Source: JAIVGV01 sp045807785 (GTDB taxonomy: Bacteria > Acidobacteriota > Blastocatellia > Pyrinomonadales > Pyrinomonadaceae). Taken from it: 7,542 nucleotides of DNA. The notes below the pieces were generated by a model. It did not search any database. It was not told the origin of the DNA and saw only the letters and a list, made by a program, of their open reading frames with translations. The number at the start of each line of letters is the position of its first letter. Within the stretch, counting starts at the first letter, position 1. Shown here piece after piece: positions 1 to 6,610 of the stretch. The stretch lies in the NCBI GenBank assembly GCA_045807785.1, contig JBJMGS010000177.1:1-7542 (forward strand). Direction: 5' to 3'. The position numbers and the translations under genes are program-made.

Positions 1-33
1 CTGTGGCCTTCTGTGCACAACATTGTTTTATTA

Positions 34-76
34 CTGCAAAACCTTTATTCGTCGGTTCGATTCCGACCGCCGCCTT
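34..76 (+). tRNA. Truncated tRNA-Cys(GCA), 3' half only; probable att scar
   Basis: The anticodon loop CTGCAAA (34-40, anticodon GCA at 36-38) is followed by the 3' anticodon strand ACCTT, a short variable region, a perfect T arm (GTCGG, loop TTCGATT, CCGAC at 51-67), the 3' acceptor strand CGCCGCC (68-74) and a T discriminator, which is the usual cysteine identity base. The 33 bases in front do not hold a matching 5' half: the five bases before the loop (TATTA) do not pair with ACCTT, and no GGCGGCG acceptor strand is present. They are also AT-rich, unlike the rest of the window. Known biology: tyrosine integrases often cross over at the anticodon loop and leave exactly this 3' half at the far end of the inserted element. 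By polarity the element lies to the left. An alternative is the 3' exon of an intron-split tRNA whose 5' exon lies outside the window. Confidence 0.65.
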
Positions 77-94
77 CATGGAATCAATGAGTTA

Positions 95-120
95 CGAGCA
101 GCTGTCTAGCTGCTCGTTTT
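95..120 (+). terminator. Intrinsic terminator behind the tRNA-Cys half
   Basis: A perfect 9-bp stem (CGAGCAGCT at 95-103 with AGCTGCTCG at 108-116) closes a 4-base loop and is followed by TTTTCGTTT. Its place 19 bases after the tRNA end suggests that it is the native terminator of the original tRNA-Cys gene, and so that the right side of the tRNA fragment is ancestral chromosome. Confidence 0.8.
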
Positions 121-286
121 CGTTTGTGTGCGGCTTGTGTGTGAGCTTTTATGAAGCTTCTCTGGCAACTCTGAAAACTCCCGCGCTGGATGGCGACCAA
201 GCACGCTTGGCTTGAACTCCTCACTAGACCCTGGGACCGGGCCGGGCACCAAAGTTTACCGCCGCTATCGTCAGAACACGCCCCGC

Positions 287-295
287 TGGTACAAT
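287..295 (+). promoter_or_regulatory. Candidate extended -10 promoter for the AIM24 gene
   Basis: TGGTACAAT reads as an extended -10 (TG, one base, TACAAT). No convincing -35 lies 16-18 bases upstream, which extended -10 promoters can tolerate. Transcription would begin near 302 and give a leader of about 30 bases before the GTG start at 334. The rest of 121-333 shows no gene: open frames there have no ribosome site and no recognisable protein. Confidence 0.35.
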
Positions 296-333
296 GCCGC
301 CGCCCTCCATCAAATTCTCTCAAGGAGTCGCCT

Positions 334-1029
334 GTGTACCGTCCCCAACTGTTACCCACGTCCGCCCGGGATGAGCAGTTCGCCGGCGTCACTTACCACC
401 TGGACGGGGAGCTCGTGCCCGTCCTGACGGTGGAACTCGCGCCCGAGGACTCGATCTATTTCGAACACCACATCCTGCTCTGGAAACACCCTAGCATCAC
501 CATTGATTTGAAGCCGATGAAGGGCGCGCTCAAGCGCATGATGGCAGGGATGCAGGTGTTCGTCACCCAGGCGAGCGGGCCGGGTCAGATCGCCTTCAGC
601 CGCGACGGGGCGGGCCACATCTTCGCGCTCCACCTGCGGCACGGCGAGGAGGTGCACGTGCGCGAGCACCAGTTTCTCGCCGCCACCTCTAGCGTCGAGT
701 ACACCTTCGAGCGGGTCAAGGGCGCCGCCAACATGCTGTTCGGCGGGACCGGCTTCTTCATCGACAAGTTCCACGGCGCCGGGGGTGACGGCATCCTCTG
801 GCTGCACGGCTACGGCAACGTCTTCGAGCGAATCCTCGCGCCGGGCGAGCAGATCGACGTCGAGCCGGGGGGCTGGCTCTACAAGGACGCCGGCGTGCGG
901 ATGGAGACCAACATGCAGAGGATCACGGCGGGCCTGTTCGCCGGGGTCAACCTGATCACGAACCGCTTCACCGGGCCGGGCCGGGTGGCCATCCAGTCGA
1001 TGTACCTGCACATGCCGACGGGGACGTAG
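334..1029 (+). CDS. AIM24-family (TIGR00266-like) beta-sandwich protein
   Basis: A 231-residue protein recognised as the AIM24/DUF124 family. It is almost wholly beta-strand in pattern, with the family's repeated glycine turns: SGPGQIAFS (81-89), the GGTGFF segment (137-142), LAPGEQIDVEPGGWL (168-182) and TGPGRVAIQS (213-222). Bacterial members are cytoplasmic and their biochemical role is not settled; the yeast namesake is a mitochondrial inner-membrane organisation protein. I see no signal peptide or membrane helix. The start is the GTG at 334, because AAGGAG lies at 322-327 with a 6-base spacer; the longer in-frame ATG at 190 has no ribosome site, and the extra residues it would add do not look like the family. 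Length suits the family. It is the first gene to the right of the tRNA scar, and the HNH nuclease gene follows 86 bases later on the same strand, so read-through is possible. The family call is firm; no function is claimed. Confidence 0.85.
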   Translation: MYRPQLLPTSARDEQFAGVTYHLDGELVPVLTVELAPEDSIYFEHHILLWKHPSITIDLKPMKGALKRMMAGMQVFVTQASGPGQIAFSRDGAGHIFALHLRHGEEVHVREHQFLAATSSVEYTFERVKGAANMLFGGTGFFIDKFHGAGGDGILWLHGYGNVFERILAPGEQIDVEPGGWLYKDAGVRMETNMQRITAGLFAGVNLITNRFTGPGRVAIQSMYLHMPTGT

Positions 1030-1115
1030 TCGCCGCCCCCTCGGGCCGGCACGTCTTTCAGGGCTCCGGGCTCTCCGGGTTCACAGAACTAGATCGACCT
1101 CAAAAGGCTCCACGT

Positions 1116-2060
1116 ATGAAGCTCTTCGTCGGCGTCACCGACTACGAATGGTTCAGCCTTCACGCCTCGAAGGCCTTTGTCGAAGAGGTTAACTTCTGGC
1201 GGCCGTCCCCGGACGCGACATTCAAAGTCCTCCGGCCCGGCGAGCCCTTCCTCTTCAAGCTGCACGCCCCGCGCAACTTCATCGTCGGCGGCGGATTCTT
1301 CATCAGGTTCCTGCAGCTCCCCGTCAGCCTCGCGTGGGAGACGTTCGGCGAAGGCAACGGCGCGCGGTCGCTTGAAGAGGTACGGGCGCGCATCGCCAAG
1401 TACCGCCGCCAACCTGTCAGTATTTACGAAGACCCCGTCATGGGCTGCATCATCCTGGAAGAGCCGTTCTTCTTCGACGAGCCGGATTGGATCCCGGTCC
1501 CGCCGGACTTTAAGCTGAACATAGTCTCGGGTAAGAGCTACGACCTTCAAACGGGTACAGGGTTATCACTCTGGAAGCAGATCGGCGAGAGGCTCGAACG
1601 GATGAAGTTCAGGCACGCGGTTGCCGGGCCGGCCACCATTGCGGCATCTGAGAGTGCGCGCTACGGCAAGCCTACTCTTGTGGCTCCCAGGCTCGGGCAA
1701 AGTACTTTCAGGGCGCTGGTGACGGAGGCTTACAAGCGGCGGTGCGCGATGACGACCGAGAAAACACTCCCCGTCTTAGAGGCGGCTCACATCCGGCCGT
1801 ACGCCGAAGGCGGCGAGCATGCCCTCGGGAACGGGCTCCTGTTACGCAGCGACCTGCATAAACTCTTCGATCTGGGCTACGTGACCGTCGAGCCGAACGA
1901 GCGCCGGATACTGGTCAGCAGGCGGATTCGCGAAGAGTTCGAGAACGGGAGAGAATACTACGCCCTGCACGGGAGAAAGATAGCCGAGCCGACTGACACT
2001 GCCAGCTCACCCACGACCGAGAACCTGCTCTACCACGCAGAGAATGTTTTCCGCACCTAG
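1116..2060 (+). CDS. HNH endonuclease with N-terminal PUA/EVE-like domain
   Basis: A 314-residue two-domain protein. The C-terminal part (about 195-285) is an HNH_2-type nuclease domain: LEAAHIRPYAEGG carries the first catalytic His (H225), and GNGLLLRSDLHKLFDLGYV carries N239 and the metal-binding H248. The N-terminal part (about 1-135: KLFVGVTDYEWF, FLFKLHAPRNFIVGGGFF, AWETFGEGNG) has a strand pattern and an FLFK...IVGGG core like PUA-superfamily readers (EVE, YTH, ASCH). Residues 136-190 look like a linker with a short helical stretch. From family knowledge, reader-HNH fusions cut DNA that carries modified bases (type IV restriction); assigning that role here is inference. No methyltransferase lies nearby, as expected for a modification-dependent enzyme. 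ATG at 1116 follows AAAAGG (1102-1107) with 8 bases between. The HNH call is strong; the reader call is moderate. Confidence 0.85.
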   Translation: MKLFVGVTDYEWFSLHASKAFVEEVNFWRPSPDATFKVLRPGEPFLFKLHAPRNFIVGGGFFIRFLQLPVSLAWETFGEGNGARSLEEVRARIAKYRRQPVSIYEDPVMGCIILEEPFFFDEPDWIPVPPDFKLNIVSGKSYDLQTGTGLSLWKQIGERLERMKFRHAVAGPATIAASESARYGKPTLVAPRLGQSTFRALVTEAYKRRCAMTTEKTLPVLEAAHIRPYAEGGEHALGNGLLLRSDLHKLFDLGYVTVEPNERRILVSRRIREEFENGREYYALHGRKIAEPTDTASSPTTENLLYHAENVFRT

Positions 2061-2070
2061 ACCCTGTCCA

Positions 2071-2139
2071 CGCCTAGAATTCAGGGGCATTTCAGGGATG
2101 ATGTATCCATCCCCCTAACGCTCCGAAATGCCTAGGGCG
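2071..2139. repeat. Three-tier imperfect inverted repeat after the nuclease gene
   Basis: Three nested stems stack in this gap. The outer one pairs CGCCTAG (2071-2077) with CTAGGGCG (2132-2139, one bulged G), the middle one pairs GCATTTC (2087-2093) with GAAATGC (2125-2131), and the inner one pairs GGGATG (2095-2100) with CATCCC (2108-2113) around a 7-base loop. Bulges of about 9 and 11 bases fall on opposite sides. No T-run follows, so it is not a standard intrinsic terminator, though it could protect the 3' end of the nuclease message or be a small degenerate mobile repeat. The remaining gap to 2206 shows nothing else. Confidence 0.55.
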
Positions 2140-2206
2140 CGATCCCGCCTCAAAGGGTTTCATACCTCAGACTGACTCCGGTACTGGCACATGTCATTTC
2201 CACCAG

Positions 2207-2236
2207 TTGAATCTCCCGGCCCTGTGCCTCTATGAT
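2207..2236 (+). promoter_or_regulatory. Sigma-70-like promoter of the WG-repeat gene
   Basis: A -35 box TTGAAT (2207-2212) and a -10 box TATGAT (2231-2236, five of six consensus bases) are separated by 18 bases. Initiation would fall near 2243, only about three bases before the ATG at 2246. No Shine-Dalgarno stands in front of that ATG, so the transcript may be nearly leaderless. Confidence 0.5.
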
Positions 2237-2245
2237 TTGAGCGAG

Positions 2246-3373
2246 ATGTTGAACCTCAGATCACCGTTCCTGCTCGCGCTCCTGCTTTTTTCCGCCGTCA
2301 ACGCCGCGGCACAGTCCGCGGACGACCGCTACCCGATCGTGAAGGGCGGCAAGGTCGGGTTCATCGACTCTCAGGGCAACGAAGTCATCCCGGCACAGTT
2401 CAGCAGCGCCGGTGACACAGCCCACTTCAGCGACGGGCTCGCCCCCGTGTGGGGTGCCGACGGGGGCGGCTACATCGACACTGCCGGCAGGTTCGTCATC
2501 GGCCCGCAGAAGGAATGGGGGGCGGCGCGCCCGTTCCGTGAGGGCGTGGCGTGCGTCCTGCTCTGGGGCAAGAACGGCGCGCAGAACCAGCCCGCCTGGA
2601 TCGACCGCGGCGGCAAGGTCATTCACGTGGGCGGGCCCGAAGGCTCCTACTTCTCCGGCGGCATGATGACGCTGGCCGAGGGCGGGAAGTGGGGCTACGT
2701 CGATAAGAACTTCAAGTTCGTCATCGCGCCGCAGTTCAGGTGGGCCGAGGCTTTCTCGGAAGACAGGGCGGTGGTGGAGGTCGGGAACAGGTGGGGTTTC
2801 GTCGACAGATCGGGCAAGGTGGTGATCAGGGCGAAGTACGACCTGGTCTGGCAGTTCCACGACGGGCTGGCGCGCGTGCGCTACGACGTCCCGCGCGGCA
2901 AGGTGATGACGGTCGAGGGCGAGCAGACCGATTACAGCTACAAATACGGGTTCGTGGACCGCGACGGCAGAGAAGTCATCCGCCCACAATTTTCCGAGGC
3001 GACCTACTTCTCCGAAGGGTACGCGCTGGCGGCGCCGCCCGGCTCCGACCGGCTTGGGATCATCGACAAGGCGGGCAACTTCGTCCACCCCCCCGAGTAC
3101 GAGGATGGTGAAGAGTTCCAGGAGGGGCTCGCGCCGGTGATGGTGGGCGGCAGGTGGGGGTACGTCGACAGGAGCGGCGCGTGGGTCATACAGCCGGCGT
3201 TCAGCCACGCCGAAGTATTCTGGCACGGACTGGCGCGGGTGGCGTGGGAGAGTGGCGCTTACGGTTACGTCAATAAGGAGGGGAAAGCAGTTTGGAAGAG
3301 CATACCCGACACGTCTGAAGCCGACGGTCGGCAGCAGCGGGAGGGTAATGCGGGGCGTCAGCCACTATATTGA
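2246..3373 (+). CDS. Secreted WG-repeat-containing protein
   Basis: A 375-residue protein built of WG beta-repeats after a Sec signal peptide. The signal has R5, a hydrophobic core at about 7-18 and a likely cleavage site near VNAAAQS (18-24). Nine repeat cores can be read: VGFID (37), GYID (75), AWID (117), WGYVD (149), WGFVD (183), YGFVD (234), LGIID (270), WGYVD (304) and YGYVN (339). Most are followed by a G-x-x-V-I-x-P-x-F type segment and an F-x-x-GLA-type segment. WG repeats are common in exported bacterial proteins and are thought to mediate binding; no catalytic residues are evident. The mature protein is probably periplasmic or extracellular. I chose ATG 2246 because it places the signal peptide at the N-terminus; the in-frame TTG at 2207 would add residues and lies on the -35 box. 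A hydrophilic tail (about 354-375) follows the last repeat. The phosphoesterase gene begins 8 bases after its stop, suggesting one transcript. Confidence 0.85.
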   Translation: MLNLRSPFLLALLLFSAVNAAAQSADDRYPIVKGGKVGFIDSQGNEVIPAQFSSAGDTAHFSDGLAPVWGADGGGYIDTAGRFVIGPQKEWGAARPFREGVACVLLWGKNGAQNQPAWIDRGGKVIHVGGPEGSYFSGGMMTLAEGGKWGYVDKNFKFVIAPQFRWAEAFSEDRAVVEVGNRWGFVDRSGKVVIRAKYDLVWQFHDGLARVRYDVPRGKVMTVEGEQTDYSYKYGFVDRDGREVIRPQFSEATYFSEGYALAAPPGSDRLGIIDKAGNFVHPPEYEDGEEFQEGLAPVMVGGRWGYVDRSGAWVIQPAFSHAEVFWHGLARVAWESGAYGYVNKEGKAVWKSIPDTSEADGRQQREGNAGRQPLY

Positions 3374-3381
3374 GATTCACA

Positions 3382-3867
3382 ATGGGCGATAGCCGGGTGA
3401 GGGTTGAAAATTTCATCGGGGTCATCTCTGACACTCACGGCCTTGTTCGCCCGGAGGCTATAGATGCGCTCCGGGGGGCGGACATGATCCTCCACGCGGG
3501 CGACGTCGGTAATCCGCAGGTGCTCGAAGCTCTCAACGGCATCGCCCCCGTCGTCGCGGTTCGCGGGAATAATGACAAGGGCGAGTGGGCGGAAGAGCTT
3601 CCTCGTTGGGAAGTAGTGGAGGTAGGGGCCATCTCCATTTACATGTTGCACGACCTTAAGGAGATCGACATAAGCCCACCGGGGGCGGGGTTCCGAGTGG
3701 TGGTCAGCGGCCATTCCCATAAACCATCGGTCGAGGAGAGTAAGGGGGTGCTCTACGTGAATCCGGGGAGCGCCGGGCCGAGGAGATTCAGCCTGCCCGT
3801 CAGCATGGCACGGTTAAGAGTTGCCGGGGAGGCGATAAGTGCGCAGTTGATAGAACTCCCTGTGTGA
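3382..3867 (+). CDS. YfcE/MJ0936-family metallophosphoesterase
   Basis: A 161-residue calcineurin-like phosphoesterase of the small YfcE type, which hydrolyses phosphodiesters with two bound metal ions, usually Mn2+. The full metal-ligand set is visible: SDTH (D17, H19), HAGD (D41), GNND (N63 or N64), LHD (H90) and GHSH (H111, H113). The NPGS segment near the C-terminus is typical of the family. Length is normal for YfcE, and no signal peptide is seen, so it should be cytoplasmic. ATG 3382 is preferred; the TTG at 3370 would overlap the stop of the WG gene as TTGA, a common coupling arrangement, and cannot be excluded because neither start has a strong ribosome site. It probably depends on the WG promoter. 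A shared function with the exported WG protein is not apparent. The natural substrate cannot be read from sequence. Confidence 0.9.
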   Translation: MGDSRVRVENFIGVISDTHGLVRPEAIDALRGADMILHAGDVGNPQVLEALNGIAPVVAVRGNNDKGEWAEELPRWEVVEVGAISIYMLHDLKEIDISPPGAGFRVVVSGHSHKPSVEESKGVLYVNPGSAGPRRFSLPVSMARLRVAGEAISAQLIELPV

Positions 3868-3898
3868 CGCGCCTGTCCGCTTTTTTTACGCGCGCGCC
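3868..3898. terminator. Possible terminator between convergent genes
   Basis: The 33-base gap between the convergent phosphoesterase and dioxygenase stops holds CGCGCCTGTCCGC followed by seven T (3881-3887), then alternating CG. Flanking CGCGC and GCGCG strands could pair around the T-run, but no strong conventional stem sits directly before the T-tract. The block CGCGCCTGTCCG followed by T recurs in the stronger hairpin at 6833-6849. Confidence 0.3.
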
Positions 3899-3900
3899 GC

Positions 3901-4446
3901 TCAGCCCTCGCGCAGGCTGCGGAAGGTGACGGAGTAGCGCAGCTCGTTGACCGGCGGGATGCTGTGCTCCCACCCGTAGCGCGCCGGGCCGTCCAGGTGG
4001 TACGCCGAGCGGGGCTCGGCGGTTAAGTTCACGCGCTCCCACTTCCCTTTACCCAGCGGCCGCCTCATGCGCAGCACGCACGGCGAGAGTAGCGAGACCC
4101 CCACGACTTCGCCGAACACTCCCTTGTCGCGGTGCCAGCCGATCCCGGCGCCCGGCCCGTACTCCGTGACGAGTGCGTGCTGGAACTGCCCCGGCTCGAC
4201 ACCGGCGAACGCCGCGGCGACTTCCCGCAGAGGCAGGAGGTAGTCGGGCATGTCGTCAGCCTTTTGCAGCCCGCGCCCGGTGAAGTCGTAGCGCCAGCCG
4301 AAGGAGACGACGCGCCGCTTGCCCGTGTGGCCGTGGAACTCGAACTCCCGGAATGGGAGGTCGCGCACGCGCGCGAGGAGCGCGCCCTCGTCAGCCGGGC
4401 CTATCAACTCCGGGCGGTAGCGGAAACCTTCGGGGAGATGCCGCAT
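3901..4446 (-). CDS. AlkB-like 2-oxoglutarate/Fe(II) dioxygenase
   Basis: A 181-residue member of the AlkB family, which uses Fe(II), oxygen and 2-oxoglutarate to remove alkyl groups from nucleic acid bases by oxidation. The signature is complete: TEYGPGAGIGWHRD places H105 and D107 as iron ligands, WEHSIPP gives H161 as the third ligand, and RYSVTFR supplies R170 and R176 in the RxxxxxR motif that binds 2-oxoglutarate. The protein is a little shorter than E. coli AlkB and resembles the compact bacterial AlkB-like group, so the substrate (DNA, RNA or another molecule) is open. ATG 4446 is chosen because GAGGTGA lies 5 bases before it (4452-4458); a longer start at 4524 would read through the promoter and add an unfamiliar N-terminus. 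It has its own promoter and lies 226 bases downstream of the helicase on the same strand. Cytoplasmic. Confidence 0.9.
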   Translation of the reverse strand: MRHLPEGFRYRPELIGPADEGALLARVRDLPFREFEFHGHTGKRRVVSFGWRYDFTGRGLQKADDMPDYLLPLREVAAAFAGVEPGQFQHALVTEYGPGAGIGWHRDKGVFGEVVGVSLLSPCVLRMRRPLGKGKWERVNLTAEPRSAYHLDGPARYGWEHSIPPVNELRYSVTFRSLREG

Positions 4447-4469
4447 GGCTGTCACCTCAGTCGGCGCGC

Positions 4470-4497
4470 ATGATACCCACGAAAGAGAAAAAGGCAA
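4470..4497 (-). promoter_or_regulatory. Sigma-70-like promoter of the AlkB-like gene
   Basis: On the minus strand, TTGCCT (4497-4492) and TATCAT (4475-4470, five of six consensus bases) are 16 bases apart. The start site would be near 4463, giving a short leader that still contains the GAGGTGA ribosome site. This supports transcription independent of the upstream helicase gene. Confidence 0.5.
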
Positions 4498-4578
4498 GGG
4501 TTTACTTCGCCCCGTCCCTCCCACTCGTGCCTTAACTTGCGGCTAATGGACAAGCCATGAAGATTAACTACCGGCCAC

Positions 4579-4596
4579 CGATCGCTGCGGCGATCG
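4579..4596. repeat. Perfect 7-bp inverted repeat in the helicase 3' region
   Basis: CGATCGC (4579-4585) and GCGATCG (4590-4596) flank the loop TGCG. An alternative pairing, GCTGCG with CGCAGC (4584-4589 and 4595-4600), overlaps it. It lies about 80 bases past the helicase stop on the minus strand. There is no U-tract, so it may act as a 3' stabilising hairpin or a Rho-dependent end rather than an intrinsic terminator. The gap 4498-4672 shows no gene. Confidence 0.35.
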
Positions 4597-4672
4597 CAGC
4601 CTGATCAGCGTTCCGCCGCTTCCAACGTCCAGTAGGCGTAGTGATCGTCTTCGAGCCGTCGCCGTTCCCCCA

Positions 4673-6409
4673 TCAATGCTTGTAAGGCTTCTTTTTACCT
4701 TTGCGCTCCGCCCGCCCGCCCTGTCCATCCTTGCCGTAAGCGCCCGCGCTGCCCGCGCGGGAATCATCCCGCCCGCCTCCGCCCGCCTCCGCCAATCGGA
4801 CGTTCGCGTTGTGGTTGCGGATGCGCTTGCCCTTCATCCTTTCGAGCACCTGCCCGACGAACTCGACCGGCAGCTCGACGAGCGTGAAGCGATCGTGGAC
4901 GTCGATCGCGCCGATGGCTTTGCCGGGCACGCCCGCCTCGTTGGCGATGGCCCCGACGATGTCCGAAGGGCCGACGCGGCTCAGCCTTCCGACGTCGATG
5001 AAGAGGCGCACCAGCCCGTCGCCCGGCCGACCTAACTGTTCCGGCTCCGGCTCGAGCCCGACTTCGAGGGGTTTATCGCCGCCCGCGAGGTAGGCGGCCG
5101 CCGCGGCGATCTCCGCCACGTCGCGCCCGCTCTCTTCCGCCAGCTCTTCGACGAGTGAGAGGTACAACTCAAGTTGCGCTTCCTTGAGCGTCTTCAAGAT
5201 GCGCTCCTTGAAGAGCGCCACGCGGCGCGCCGCCACGTCCGCGCCCGTCGGCAGCCGCATCGGCTCGATGCGCTGCCCGGTGTAGCGCTCGATCTCGCGC
5301 ATCATGCGCTGCTGTCGCGGCGTGACGAAGAGGACGGTGCGCCCTTCCCTTCCGGCCCTGCCGGTGCGACCGATGCGGTGGACGTAAGACTCCTCGTCGT
5401 TAGGCATGTCGTAGTTGACGACCCACGCGATGCGCTCCACGTCGAGCCCGCGCGCCGCCACGTCCGTCGCGACGACGATCTCGACCTGCCCGCCGCGCAG
5501 GCGCCGGATGACCGTCTCGCGCTGCGCCTGGCTCATGTCGCCGTGCATCGCCTCGGCGGCGTAGCCTCGCGCCTGGAGTTTTTCCGTCACCTCTGCCGCG
5601 CCGATCTTCGTGCGGTCGAAGACCAAGACCGCCTCGCCGGGGTTCGCCTCGGCTTCGAGGATGCGCGTGAGGGCGTCGAGCTTCTGCCCCTCGGAGACGT
5701 TGACGTAGTGCTGTTTGACCGTGGGGACGGTGAGCGTCTTGTGCTCGATGTGAACGCTCGCCGGTTCGTTCAGGTGGCGCTCGGCGATGCGGCGCACCTC
5801 GCGCGGCATCGTCGCGGAAAAGAGGGCGGTCTGCCGCGCCGCGGGAGTGTGTGAGAGTATCCACTCCACGTCCTCGATGAAGCCCATGCGCAGCATCTCG
5901 TCCGCCTCGTCGAGCACGACGAATTTCAACGCCGCGATGTCGAGGGTCTCGCGCCGCAGGTGATCCATGACGCGGCCGGGCGTGCCGACGACGACTTGCG
6001 CCCCGCCGTGCAGACGCCGCAACTGCTGCTGGATGGGCTGCCCCCCGTAGACGGGCACGACGCGCACGCCCCCCAGATGTTTGGCGTAGGTGTGGAACGC
6101 TTCGGCGACCTGAATCGCCAACTCGCGCGTCGGCGTCAGGACGAGCGCCTGCACGTGGTTGCTCTTGGCGTTGATCCGTTCGAGTATGGGCAACGCGAAC
6201 GCCGCCGTCTTTCCCGTCCCGGTCTGCGCCTGACCGACCACGTCCCTGCCCGACAGGAGCAGCGGGATGGTCTTGAGTTGAATGGGCGACGGCGTCTCGT
6301 ACCCCACGTCGCCGATAGCTTTGATCAACGACGCTCCCAACCCGAATTGATCGAATGAGTCGACGCTCCCCGTCACCTTCCCCTCGCCCGCTTCCGTTTT
6401 AGCCTTCAT
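4673..6409 (-). CDS. deaD: DEAD-box ATP-dependent RNA helicase with DbpA-type RNA-binding tail
   Basis: A 578-residue helicase that unwinds structured RNA using ATP, as in ribosome assembly and cold adaptation. All core motifs are present: F22 and Q44 of the Q motif, AQTGTGKT (61-68, motif I), PTRELAIQ (93-100, Ia), TPGR (143-146, Ib), DEAD (167-170, II), SAT (198-200, III), ATDVAARGLD (314-323, V) and HRIGRTGR (344-351, VI). A helical dimerisation-like segment (about 395-440) leads to a DbpA/CsdA-type RNA-recognition fold (about 466-540, LFIDVGRLSRVG to NANVRLAE). The last 36 residues are a Gly/Arg/Lys tail ending KGKKKPYKH, probably for nonspecific RNA contact. ATG 6409 has AAGGGTGA about 8 bases upstream. 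A long noncoding stretch precedes it, as is usual for cold-regulated deaD genes. The family is certain; deaD rather than another DEAD-box name is inferred from architecture. Confidence 0.95.
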   Translation of the reverse strand: MKAKTEAGEGKVTGSVDSFDQFGLGASLIKAIGDVGYETPSPIQLKTIPLLLSGRDVVGQAQTGTGKTAAFALPILERINAKSNHVQALVLTPTRELAIQVAEAFHTYAKHLGGVRVVPVYGGQPIQQQLRRLHGGAQVVVGTPGRVMDHLRRETLDIAALKFVVLDEADEMLRMGFIEDVEWILSHTPAARQTALFSATMPREVRRIAERHLNEPASVHIEHKTLTVPTVKQHYVNVSEGQKLDALTRILEAEANPGEAVLVFDRTKIGAAEVTEKLQARGYAAEAMHGDMSQAQRETVIRRLRGGQVEIVVATDVAARGLDVERIAWVVNYDMPNDEESYVHRIGRTGRAGREGRTVLFVTPRQQRMMREIERYTGQRIEPMRLPTGADVAARRVALFKERILKTLKEAQLELYLSLVEELAEESGRDVAEIAAAAAYLAGGDKPLEVGLEPEPEQLGRPGDGLVRLFIDVGRLSRVGPSDIVGAIANEAGVPGKAIGAIDVHDRFTLVELPVEFVGQVLERMKGKRIRNHNANVRLAEAGGGGRDDSRAGSAGAYGKDGQGGRAERKGKKKPYKH

Positions 6410-6583
6410 CGCAAAGTCACCCTTGTAGTATCAATTTCATCGTCGCTAGCTGGCGCGAGCCGCTTCACGGGCGCTGGTAGCCGATGACTTCAACACTCGC
6501 CACCGACAGGGCGCAGCGCAGCGTACGCTAATAATTTTGTCAGCGCCGTCGTGCGAATACGAATAGACACGGCTCCGCTCGCC

Positions 6584-6610
6584 TTTATAGAAACTGTCTA
6601 CGCCCTGCAA
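6584..6610 (-). promoter_or_regulatory. Weak candidate promoter for the helicase
   Basis: On the minus strand, TTGCAG (6610-6605) and TATAAA (6589-6584) are 15 bases apart, slightly short. Initiation here would give a helicase leader of about 165 bases. A 63-codon frame within the leader has a GTG start without a ribosome site and is not called. Confidence 0.3.

Noticed and set aside
190..333. ATG at 190 as start of the AIM24 gene
   Set aside because: No Shine-Dalgarno is present, the extra 48 residues do not look like the family, and GTG 334 has an ideal AAGGAG.
84..392. Minus-strand 102-codon frame across the tRNA and AIM24 leader
   Set aside because: It crosses a terminator and the start of the AIM24 gene, has no ribosome site and resembles no protein.
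352..1011. Long minus-strand frame opposite the AIM24 gene
   Set aside because: It is a GC-rich antisense shadow with no start signal; similar shadows oppose the WG gene and the helicase.
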